Positions 12,182-24,100 of a DNA stretch of 64,000 bases are shown here, piece by piece. The stretch covers positions 9,982,001-10,046,000 of the forward strand of contig NW_027480423.1 of the NCBI RefSeq assembly GCF_051401765.1, written 5' to 3'. Under the pieces are notes generated by a model that worked only from the letters and a program-made list of their open reading frames with translations, made no database searches and had not been told where the DNA came from. Positions within the stretch are counted from its first letter, which is position 1; each line of letters starts with the position of its first letter. A program made the position numbers and the translations under genes. Origin of the DNA: Calliopsis andreniformis (Eukaryota > Arthropoda > Insecta > Hymenoptera > Andrenidae).

Positions 12182-12569
12182 GAAAAGCTGTGGCATCTTT
12201 ATTGTATTTTATCCATCTGGGGTTGACTTCTAAGGCCCTAGCTATTAGGTGTGGTGGAGCAACGCCCTAGAGTGACGCCTAGGTTGCCCGGAACGTAGAA
12301 ATGACCATTACTTTCACAACGTTTGCAATTATTCATTTTATACGATGGAAAAACTTTTGTACTTATATTGTATTTTATTCTTCTGGCGTTGACTTCTTAG
12401 GCCCTAACTATGCGATCTGGTGGAACAACGCCCTAGAGTGAAGACTAGGTTGCCCGGAACATGGAAATGACCATTACTTTCACACTGTATGCAAATATAC
12501 ATTATATACGATGGAAAAGCTGTTGTATTTATATTGTGTTTTATGCTTCTGGCGTTGACTTCTTAGGCC

Positions 12570-12902
12570 GTAGCTATTAGATGTGGTGGAGCAACGCCCT
12601 AGAGTGACGCCTAGGGTGCTCGGAACGTGGAAATGACCATTACTTTCACACTGATTGCAATTACTCGTTTTATACGATGGAAAAGCTGTTGTATTTATAT
12701 CGTATTTTATGCTTCTGGCGTTGACTTCTTAGGCCGTAACTATTCGGTCTGGTGGACCAACGCCCTGGAGTGAAACCTAGGTTGCCCGGAACGTAGAATT
12801 GGCCATCACTTTCAAACTGGTTACAATTACTCCTGTTATATGATGGAAACACTGTTGTATTTTTTTTTGCACTTTATGGTTCGGGCGTTGACTTCTAAGG
12901 CC
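12570..12902 (+). repeat. Two divergent monomers inserted in S1
   Basis: Two monomers are present here and absent from the matching places in the copies at about 19,710 and 24,525. They carry substitutions not seen in neighbouring core monomers: GGGTGCTCGGAACGTGG, ACACTGATTGCAATTACTCG, GAATTGGCCATCACTTTC, TTATATGATGGAAACACTG, a run of nine T at 12,860-12,868 and TTTATGGTTCGGGCG. The second resembles the right-edge monomer near 56,630 (AAATGGCCATCACTTTC, CTTCGGGCGTTGAC). The following monomer head, to about 13,020 (CATAAGTTTCATACTGG), is also atypical for this position. Confidence 0.8.
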
Positions 12903-15900
12903 CTAACTATTTAATCTGGTAGAGCAACGCCCTAGGGTGAAGCCTAGGTTGCTCGGAAAGTAGAAATGACCATAAGTTTCATACTGGTTACAATTATTCG
13001 TTTTATACGATGGAAAAACTTTTGCATCTTTATTGTATTCTATGCTTCTGGCGAAGACTTCTAAGGCCCTAACTACTCGATCTGGTGGAGCAACGCCGTA
13101 GAGTGAAGCCCAGGTTGCCCGGAACGTAGAAATGACCATTACATTCACACTGGTTGCAACTATTCGTCTTATACGATGGAAATGCTGTTGTATTTATATC
13201 GTATTTTATGCTTCTGGCGTTGACTTCTAAGGACCTAACTATTCGATCTGGTGGAGCAACGCCCTAGAGTGAAGCCTAGGTTGCTCGGAATGTAGAAATG
13301 ACCATAACTTTCACACTGGTTGCAATTATTCGTTTTGTACGATGGAAAAACTGTTGCATCTTTATCGTATTTCACGATTCTGGCGTTGACTTCTTAGGCC
13401 GTATCTATTCGATCTGGTGGAGCAACGCCCTGGAGTGAAACCTAGGTTGCGCGGAACGTAGCAATGACCATAACTTTCACACTGGTACCAATTATTCGTT
13501 TTATACACAGGAAAAACTGTTCTAATTATTTTGTATTTAATGCTTCGGGCGTTGACTTCTAAGGCCCTAACTGTTTGATCTGGTGGAGCAACGCCCTAGA
13601 GTGAAGCCTAGGCTGCCCGGAACGTAGAAATGACCATAACTTTCACACTGCTTGCTATTATTCGTTCTATACGATGGAAAAACTGTTATATTTATATTGT
13701 ATTTTATGCTTCTGGCGTTGACCTCTGAGGCCGTTGCTATTCGATGTGGTGGAAGAACCCCATAGAGTGAAGCCTAGGTAGCCCGGAACGTAGAAATGTC
13801 CATATCTTTCGCACTGTTTGCAATTATTCATTTTATACGATGGCAAAGCTGTTGTATTTATATTGTATTTTATGCTTCTGGCGTTGACATCTTAGGCCCT
13901 AACTATTCGATCTGGTGGAGCAATGCCTCAGAGATAAGTCTAGGATGCCCGAAACGCCGAAATGATCATTACAATCACACTGGTTGCAATTATTCCTGTT
14001 ATACGATGGAAAAACTGTTGTATCTTTATTGTATTTTATGCTTCTGGCGTTGACTTCTAAGGCGCAAACTATTCCATCTGGTGGAGCAACGCCCTAGAGT
14101 GAAGCCTAGGCTGCCCAGAACGTAGAAATGACCATAACTTTCACTCTGGTTGCTATGATTCTCTGTATACGATGGAAAAACTGTTATATTTATATTGTAT
14201 TTTATGCTTCTGGCGTTGACTTCTTAGGCCCTAACTATTCGATCTGGTGGAACAACGACCTAGAGTGAAGCCTAGGTTGCCTGGAACGTAGAAATGACCA
14301 TTACTTTCACACTGTTTACAGTTATTCCTGTTATACCATGGAAAAACTTTTGCATCTTTATTGTATTTTATGCTTCTGGCGCTGACTTCTAATGCCCTAA
14401 CTATTCGGTCTTGTGGAACAACGCCCTAGAGTGAAGCCTAGGTTGCCAGGAACGTAGAAATGACCATCACTTTCACACGGGTTGCAATTATTCCTGTTCT
14501 AGTATGGGAAGACTGTTGTATTTTTATTGTATTTTATGCTTCAGTCGTAGACTTCTAAGGCCGTAGATATTCGATATGTTGGAGCACCGCCCCAGAGTGA
14601 AGCCTAGGTTGCTCGGAACGTAGAAATGACCACTACTTTCACACTGTTTGCAATTATTCATTTAATACGGTGGAAATGCTGTTGTATTGATATCGTATTT
14701 TATGCTTCTGGCGTTGACTTCTAAGGACCTAACTATTCGATCTGGTGGAGCAACGCCCTAGAGTGAAGCCTAGGTTGCTCGGAATGTAGAAATGACCATA
14801 ACATTCACACTGGTTGCAATTATTCGTTTTGTACGATGGAAAAACTGTTGCATCTTTATCGTATTTCATGATTCTGGCGTTGACTTCTTAGGCCGTGTCT
14901 ATTCGATCTGGTAGAGCAACGCCCTGGAGTGAAACCTAGGTTGCGCGGAACGTAGCAATGACCATAACTTTCACACTGGTACCAATTATTCGTTTTATAC
15001 ACAGGAAAAACTGTTCTATTTATTTTGTATTTAATGCTTCGGGCGTTGACTTCTAAGGCCCTAACTGTTTGATCTGGTGGAGCAACGCCCTAGAGTGAAG
15101 CCTAGGCTGCCCGGAACGTAGAAATGACCATAACTTTCACACTGGTTGCTATTATTCTCTTTATACGATGGAAAAACTGTTATATTTATATTGTATTTTA
15201 TGCTTCTGGCGTTGACTTCTTAGGCCCTAACTATTCGATCTGGTGGAACAACGACCTAGAGTGAAGCCTAGGTTGCCTGGAACGTAGAAATGACCATTAC
15301 TTTCACACTGTTTACAGTTATTCCTGTTATACGATGGAAAAACTTTTGCACCTTTATTGTATTTTATGCTTCTGGCGCTGACTTCTAAGGCCCTAGCCAT
15401 TTGATTTCGTGGAGCAACGCCCGAGAGTGGAGCCTAGGTTGCCCGCTACGTAGAAATGACCATTACTTTCACACTGTTTGCAGATATACATTATATACGA
15501 TGGAAAATCTATTGTATTTATGTTGTATTTTATGCTTCTGGCGTTGACTTCTTAGGCCCTAACTATTCGACCTGGTGGAGCAATGCCTCAGAGATAAGTC
15601 TAGCATGCACGAAACGCCGAAATGATCATTACTATCACGCTTGTTGCAATTATTCCTGTTATACGATGAAAAGACTGTTGTATTTTTATTGTATTTTATG
15701 CTTCAGTCGTAGACTTCTAAGGCCGTAGCTATTCGATATGTTGGAGCACCGCCCGAGAGTGAAGCCTAGGTTGCCCGGTACGTAGAAATGACCACTACTA
15801 CCACACTAGTTGCAAATTATTCCTGCTATTCGATGGAAAAGCTGTTGCATCTTTATTGTATTGTATGCTTCTGGCGTTGACTTCTAAGGCCCTAACTATT

Positions 15901-17904
15901 CGATCAGGTGGAGCAACGCCCTAGAGTGAAGCCTAGGTTGCTCGGAATGTAGAAATGACCATAACTTTCACACTGTCTGCAATTGTTCCTTTTATACGAT
16001 GGAAAAGCTGTTGTATTTATATCGTATTTTATGCTTCAGGCGTTGACTTCTAAGGACCTCACTATTCGATCTGGTGGCGCAACGCCCTAGAGTGAAGCCT
16101 AGGTTGCTCGGTATGTAGAAATGACCATTACTTTCACAATGTTTGCAATTATTCATTTTATACGATGGAAAAACTTTTGTACTTATATTGTATTTTATTC
16201 TTCTGGCGTTGACTTCTTAGGCCCTAACTATGCGATCTGGTGGAACAACGCCCTAGAGTGAAGACTAGGTTGCCCGGATCATGGAAATGACCATTACTTT
16301 CACACTGTATGCAAATATACATTATACACGATGCAAAAGCTGTTGTATTTATATTGTGTTTTATGCTTCTGGCGTTGACTTCTTAGGCCCTAACTATTTA
16401 ATCTGGTAGAGCACAGCCCTAGAGTGAAGCATAGGTTGCCTGGAACGTAGAAATGACCATTACTTTCACACTGTTTACAGTTATTCCTGTTATACGATGG
16501 AAAAACTTTTGCATCTTTATTGTATTTTATGCTTCTGGCGAAGACTTCTAAGGCCCTAACTACTCGATCTGGTGGAGCAACGCCGTAGAGTGAAGCCCAG
16601 GTTGCCCGGAACGTAGAAATGACCATTACATTCACACTGGTTGCAAGTATTCGTCTTATACGATAGAAATGCTGTTGTATTTATATCGTATTTTATGATT
16701 CTGGCGTTGACTTCTTAGGCCGTATCTATTCGATCTGGTGGAGCAACGCCCTGGAGTGAAACCTAGGTTGCGCGGAACGTAGCAATGACCATAACTTTCA
16801 CACTGGTACCAATTATTCGTTTTATACACAGGAAAAACTGTTCTATTTATTTTGTATTTAATGCTTCGGGCGTTGACTTCTAAGGCCCTAACTGTTTGAT
16901 CTGGTGGAGCAACGCCCTAGAGTGAAGCCTAGGCTGCCCGGAACGTAGAAATGACCATAACTTTCACACTGGTTGCTATTATTCTCTTTATACGATGGAA
17001 AAACTGTTATATTTATATTGTATTTTATGCTTCTGGCGTTGACTTCTTAGGCCCTAACTATTCGATCTGGTGGAACAACGACCTAGAGTGAAGCCTAGGT
17101 TGCCTGGAACGTAGAAATGACCATTACATTCACACTGTTTGCAGTTATTCCTGTTATACGATGGAAAAACTTTTGCATCTTTATTGTATTTTATGCTTCT
17201 GGCGCTGACTTCTAAGGCCCTAGCAATTTGATTTCGTGGAGCAACGCCCGAGAGTGGAGCCTAGGTTGCCCGCTACGTAGAAATGACCATTACTTTCACA
17301 CTGTTTGCAGATATACATTATATACGATGGAAAATCAATTGTATTTATGTTGTATTTTATGCTTCTGGCGTTGACTTCTTAGGCCCTAACTATTCGACCT
17401 GGTGGAGCAATGCCTCAGAGATAAGTCTAGGATGCACGAAACGCCGAAATAATCATTACTATCACGCTTGTTGCAATTATTCCTGTTATACGATGAAAAG
17501 ACTGTTGTATTTTTATTGTATTTTATGCTTCAGTCGTAGACTTCTAAGGCCGTAGCTATTCGATATGTTGGAGCACCGCCCCAGAGTGAAGCCTAGGTTG
17601 CTCGGAACGTAGAAATGACCACTACTTTCACACTGTTTGCAATTATTCATTTAATACGGTTGAAATGCTGTTGTATTTATATCGTATTTTATGCTTCTGG
17701 CGTTGACTTCTAAGGACCTAACTATTCGATCTGGTGGAGCAACGCCCTAGAGTGAAGCCTAGGTTGCTCGGAATGTAGAAATGACCATAACTTTCACACT
17801 GGTTGCAATTATTCGTTTTATACGGTGGAAAAGCTGTGGCATCTTTATTGTATTTTATCCATCTGGGGTTGACATCTAAGGCCCTAGCTATTAGGTGTGG
17901 TGGA

Positions 17905-17935
17905 GCAACGCCCTAGAGTGAAGACTAGGTTGCCC
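17905..17935 (+). other. One-monomer deletion junction
   Basis: In S2, CCCTAGAGTG at 29,533 is followed by ACGCCTAGG and a whole monomer, and the next CCCTAGAGTG at 29,699 is followed by AAGACTAGG. In S1 the CCCTAGAGTG at 17,911 is followed directly by AAGACTAGG. One 166-bp monomer is therefore missing, with the joint inside the 10-bp identity. This fits unequal exchange or replication slippage between neighbouring monomers. Confidence 0.8.
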
Positions 17936-19100
17936 GGAACATGGAAATGACCATTACTTTCACACTGTATGCAAATATACATTATATACGATGGAAAAGC
18001 TGTTGTATTTATATTGTGTTTTATGCTTCTGGCGTTGACTTCTTAGGCCCTAACTATTTAATCTGGTAGAGCACCGCCCTAGCGTGAAGCATAGGTTGCC
18101 TGGAACGTAGAAATGACCATTACTTTCACACTGTTTACAGTTATTCCTGTTATACGATGGAAAAACTTTTGCATCTTTATTATATTTTATTCTTCTGGCG
18201 AAGACTTCTAAGGCCCTAACTACTCGATCTGGTGGAGCAACGCCGTAGAGTGAAGCCCAGGTTGCCCGGAACGTAGAAATGACCATTACATTCACACTGG
18301 TTGCAATTATTCGTCTTATACGATGGAAATGCTGTTGTATTTATATCGTATTTTATGCTTCTGGCGTTGACTTCTAAGGACCTAACTATTCGATCTGGTG
18401 GAGCAACGCCCTAGAGTGAAGCCTAGGTTGCTCGGAATGTAGAAATGACCATAACTTTCACACTGGTTGCAATTATTCGTTTTGTACGATGGAAAAACTG
18501 TTGCATCTTTATCGTATTTCACGATTCTGGCGTTGACTTCTTAGGCCGTATCTATTCGATCTGGTGGAGCAACGCCCTGGAGTGAAACCTAGGTTGCGCG
18601 GAACGTAGCAATGACCATAACTTTCACACTGGTACCAATTATTCGTTTTATACACAGGAAAAACTGTTCTAATTATTTTGTATTTAATGCTTCGGGCGTT
18701 GACTTCTCTGGCCCTAACTGTTTGATCTGGTGGAGCAACGCCCTAGAGTGAAGCCTAGGCTGCCCGGAACGTAGAAATGACCATAACTTTCACACTGGTT
18801 GCTATTATTCTCTTTATACGATGGAAAAACTGTTATATTTATATTGTATTTTATGCTTCTGGCGTTGACTTCTTAGGCCCTAACTATTCGATCTGGTGGA
18901 ACAACGACCTAGAGTGAAGCCTAGGTTGCCTGGAACGTAGAAATGACCATTACTTTCACACTGTTTGCAGTTATTCCTGTTATACGATGGAAAAACTTTT
19001 GCATCTTTATTGTATTTTATGCTTCTGGCGCTGACTTCTAAGGCCCTAGCCATTTGATTTCGTGGAGCAACGCCCGAGAGTGGAGCCTAGGTTGCGCGCT

Positions 19101-21100
19101 ACGTAGAAATGACCACTACTTTCACACTGTTTGCAATTATTCATTTAATACGGTGGAAATGCTGTTGTATTTATATCGTATTTTATGCTTCTGGCGTTGA
19201 CTTCTAAGGACCTAACTATTCGATCTGGTGGAGCAACGCCCTAGAGTGAAGCCTAGGTTGCTCGGAATGTAGAAATGACCATAACTTTCACACTGGTTGC
19301 AATTATTCGTTTTATACGGTGGAAAAGCTGTGGCATCTTTATTGTATTTTATCCATCTGGGGTTGACTTCTAAGGCCCTAGCTATTAGGTGTGGTGGAGC
19401 AACGCCCTAGAGTGACGCCTAGGTTGCCCGGAACGTAGAAATGACCATTACTTTCACAACGTTTGCAATTATTCATTTTATACGATGGAAAAACTTTTGT
19501 ACTTATATTGTATTTTATTCTTCTGGCGTTGACTTCTTAGGCCCTAACTATGCGATCTGGTGGAACAACACCCTAGAGTGAAGACTAGGTTGCCCGGAAC
19601 ATGGAAATGACCATTACTTTCACACTGTATGCAAATATACATTATATACGATGGAAAAGCTGTTGTATTTATATTGTGTTTTATGCTTCTGGCGTTGACT
19701 TCTTAGGCCCTAACTATTTAATCTGGTAGAGCACCGCCCTAGCGTGAAGCATAGGTTGCCTGGAACGTAGAAATGACCATTACTTTCACACTGTTTACAG
19801 TTATTCCTGTTATACGATGGAAAAACTTTTGCATCTTTATTGTATTTTATGCTTCTGGCGAAGACTTCTAAGGCCCTAACTACTCGATCTGGTGGAGCAA
19901 CGCCGTAGAGTGAAGCCCAGGTTGCCCGGAACGTAGAAATGACCATTACATTCACACTGGTTGCAACTATTCGTCTTATACGATGGAAATGCTGTTGTAT
20001 TTATATCGTATTTTATGCTTCTGGCGTTGACTTCTAAGGACCTAACTATTCGATCTGGTGGAGCAACGCCCTAGAGTGAAGCCTAGGTTGCTCGGAATGT
20101 AGAAATGACCATAACTTTCACACTGGTTGCAATTATTCGTTTTGTACGATGGAAAAACTGTTGCATCTTTATCGTATTTCACGATTCTGGCGTTGACTTC
20201 TTAGGCCGTATCTATTCGATCTGGTGGAGCAACGCCCTGGAGTGAAACCTAGGTTGCGCGGAACGTAGCAATGACCATAACTTTCACACTGGTACCAATT
20301 ATTCGTTTTATACACAGGAAAAACTGTTCTAATTATTTTGTATTTAATGCTTCGGGCGTTGACTTCTAAGGCCCTAACTGTTTGATCTGGTGGAGCAACG
20401 CCCTAGAGTGAAGCCTAGGCTGCCCGGAACGTAGAAATGACCATAACTTTCACACTGCTTGCTATTATTCGTTCTATACGATGGAAAAACTGTTATATTT
20501 ATATTGTATTTTATGCTTCTGGCGTTGACCTCTGAGGCCGTTGCTATTCGATGTGGTGGAAGAACCCCATAGAGTGAAGCCTAGGTAGCCCGGAACGTAG
20601 AAATGTCCATATCTTTCGCACTGTTTGCAATTATTCATTTTATACGATGGCAAAGCTGTTGTATTTATATTGTATTTTATGCTTCTGGCGTTGACATCTT
20701 AGGCCCTAACTATTCGATCTGGTGGAGCAATGCCTCAGAGATAAGTCTAGGATGCCCGAAACGCCGAAATGATCATTACAATCACACTGGTTGCAATTAT
20801 TCCTGTTATACGATGGAAAAACTGTTGTATCTTTATTGTATTTTATGCTTCTGGCGTTGACTTCTAAGGCGCAAACTATTCCATCTGGTGGAGCAACGCC
20901 CTAGAGTGAAGCCTAGGCTGCCCGGAACGTAGAAATGACCATAACTTTCACTCTGGTTGCTATGATTCTCTGTATACGATGGAAAAACTGTTATATTTAT
21001 ATTGTATTTTATGCTTCTGGCGTTGACTTCTTAGGCCCTAACTATTCGATCTGGTGGAACAACGACCTAGAGTGAAGCCTAGGTTGCCTGGAACGTAGAA
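19101..21100 (+). repeat. Partial third copy of the 12.0-14.3 kb segment
   Basis: From 19,109 the sequence matches 11,969 (offset 7,140) up to 12,570, and from 19,710 it matches 12,903 (offset 6,807) up to about 14,290. The 333-bp difference is the divergent pair absent here. The entry at about 19,105 is a joint: a GCGCGCTACGTAG tail, which elsewhere precedes a GCAGATATACAT monomer (10,640), here runs into CCACTACTTTC. The exit at about 21,105 is another joint, where TGCCTGGAACGTAG runs into CCATAACTTTC. No gene is visible. Confidence 0.82.
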
Positions 21101-24100
21101 ATGACCATAACTTTCACACTGGTTGCAATTATTCGTTTTATACGGTGGAAAAGCTGTGGCATCTTTATTGTATTTTATCCATCTGGGGTTGACATCTAAG
21201 GCCCTAGCTATTAGGTGTGGTGGAGCAACGCCCTAGAGTGACGCCTAGGTTGCCCGGAACGTAGAAATGACCATTACTTTCACAATGTTTGCAATTATTC
21301 ATTTTATACGATGGAAAAACTTTTGTACTTATATTGTATTTTATTCTTCTGGCGTTGACTTCTTAGGCCCTAACTATGCGATCTGGTGGAACAACGCCCT
21401 AGAGTGAAGACTAGGTTGCCCGGAACATGGAAATGACCATTACTTTCACACTGTATGCAAATATACATTATATACGATGGAAAAGCTGTTGTATTTATAT
21501 TGTGTTTTATGCTTCTGGCGTTGACTTCTTAGGCCCTAACTATTTAATCTGGTAGAGCACCGCCCTAGCGTGAAGCATAGGTTGCCTGGAACGTAGAAAT
21601 GACCATTACTTTCACACTGTTTACAGTTATTCCTGTTATACGATGGAAAAACTTTTGCATCTTTATTATATTTTATGCTTCTGGCGAAGACTTCTAAGGC
21701 CCTAACTACTCGATCTGGTGGAGCAACGCCGTAGAGTGAAGCCCAGGTTGCCCGGAACGTAGAAATGACCATTACATTCACACTGGTTGCAATTATTCGT
21801 CTTATACGATGGAAATGCTGTTGTATTTATATCGTATTTTATGCTTCTGGCGTTGACTTCTAAGGACCTAACTATTCGATCTGGTGGAGCAACGCCCTAG
21901 AGTGAAGCCTAGGTTGCTCGGAATGTAGAAATGACCATAACTTTCACACTGGTTGCAATTATTCGTTTTGTACGATGGAAAAACTGTTGCATCTTTATCG
22001 TATTTCACGATTCTGGCGTTGACTTCTTAGGCCGTATCTATTCGATCTGGTGGAGCAACGCCCTGGAGTGAAACCTAGGTTGCGCGGAACGTAGCAATGA
22101 CCATAACTTTCACACTGGTACCAATTATTCGTTTTATACACAGGAAAAACTGTTCTAATTATTTTGTATTTAATGCTTCGGGCGTTGACTTCTAAGGCCC
22201 TAACTGTTTGATCTGGTGGAGCAACGCCCTAGAGTGAAGCCTAGGCTGCCCGGAACGTAGAAATGACCATAACTTTCACACTGGTTGCTATTATTCTCTT
22301 TATACGATGGAAAAACTGTTATATTTATATTGTATTTTATGCTTCTGGCGTTGACTTCTTAGGCCCTAACTATTCGATCTGGTGGAACAACGACCTAGAG
22401 TGAAGCCTAGGTTGCCTGGAACGTAGAAATGACCATTATTTTCACACTGTTTGCAGTTATTCCTGTTATACGATGGAAAAACTTTTGCATCTTTATTGTA
22501 TTTTATGCTTCTGGCGCTGACTTCTAAGGCCCTAGCCATTTGATTTCGTGGAGCAACGCCCGAGAGTGGAGCCTAGGTTGCGCGCTACGTAGAAATGACC
22601 ATTACTTTCACACTGTTTGCAGATATACATTATATACGATGGAAAGTCTATTGTATTTATGTTGTATTTTATGCTTCTGGCGTTGACTTCTTAGGCCCTA
22701 ACTATTCGACCTGGTGGAGCAATGCCTCAGAGATAAGTCTAGGATGCACGAAACGCCGAAATGATCATTACTATCACGCTTGTTGCAATTATTCCTGTTA
22801 TACGATGAAAAGACTGTTGTATTTTTATTGTATTTTATGCTTCAGTCGTAGACTTCTAAGGCCGTAGCTATTCGATATGTTGGAGCACCGCCCTAGAGTG
22901 AAGCCTAGGTTGCCCGGTACGTAGAAATGACCACTACTACCACACTGGTTGCAAATTATTCCTGCTATTCGATGGAAAAGCTGTTGCATCTTTATTGTAT
23001 TTTATGCTTCTGGCGTTGACTTCTAAGGCCCTAACTATTCGATCAGGTGGAGCAACGCCCTAGAGTGAAGCCTAGGTTGCTCGGAATGTAGAAATGACCA
23101 TAACTTTCACACTGTCTGCAATTGTTCCTTTTATACGATGGAAAAGCTGTTGTATTTATATCGTATTTTATGCTTCTGGCGTTGACTTCTAAGGACCTCA
23201 CTATTCGATCTGGTGGAGCAACGCCCTAGAGTGAAGCCTAGGTTGCTCGGTATGTAGAAATGACCATAACTTTCACACTGGTTGCAATTATTCGTTTTAT
23301 ACGATGGAAAAACTGTTGCATCTTTATTGTATTTTATGCTTCTGGCGTTGACTTCTTAGGCCCTAACTATTCGATCTGGTGGAACAACGACCTAGAGTGA
23401 AGCCTAGGTTGCCTGGAACGTAGAAATGACCATTACTTTCACACGGGTTGCAATTATTCCTGTTCTAGTATGGAAAGACTGTTGTATTTTTATTGTATTT
23501 TATACTTCTGGCGTTGACTTCTGAGGCCGATGCTATTCGATGTGGTGGAAGAACGCCATAGAGTGAAGCCTAGGTAGCCCGGAACGTAGAAATGTCCATA
23601 TCTTTCGCACTGTTTGCAATTATTCATTTTATACGATGGCAAAATCGTTGTATTTATATTGTATTTTATGCTTCTGGCGTTGACTTCTTAGGCCCTAACT
23701 ATTCGATTTGGTGGAGCAATGCTTCAGAGATAAGTTTAGGATGCCCGAAACGCCGAAATGATCATTACTATCACGCTTGTTGCAATTATTCCTGTTATAC
23801 GATGAAAAGACTGTTGTATTTTTATTGTATTTTATGCTTCAGTCGTAGACTTCTAAGGCCGTAGCTATTCGATATGTTGGAGCACCGCCCCAGAGTGAAG
23901 CCTAGGTTGCTCGGAACGTAGAAATGACCACTACTTTCACACTGTTTGCAATTATTCATTTAATACGGTGGAAATGCTGTTGTATTTATATCGTATTTTA
24001 TGCTTCTGGCGTTGACTTCTAAGGACCTAACTATTCGATCTGGTGGAGCAACGCCCTAGAGTGAAGCCTAGGTTGCTCGGAATGTAGAAATGACCATAAC

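Larger units (their letters stand above)
9310..19100 (+). repeat. Large segmental repeat, copy S1 (~9.8 kb)
   Basis: This segment corresponds monomer by monomer to about 21,265-30,890. The offset is 11,955 bp from 9,310 to 12,570, 11,622 bp from 12,903 to about 17,920, and 11,788 bp from there to about 19,100. The two changes of offset equal +333 bp (two extra monomers in S1 at 12,570) and -166 bp (one monomer missing from S1 at 17,920). Matching anchors include 10,640/22,595, 11,637/23,592, 13,796/25,418, 15,456/27,078, 16,390/28,012 and 17,283/28,905. By eye I found on the order of ten substitutions in the 13.8-17.5 kb part, so the duplication there is young; 9.3-10.6 kb is somewhat more diverged. 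No gene is present. Confidence 0.88.
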
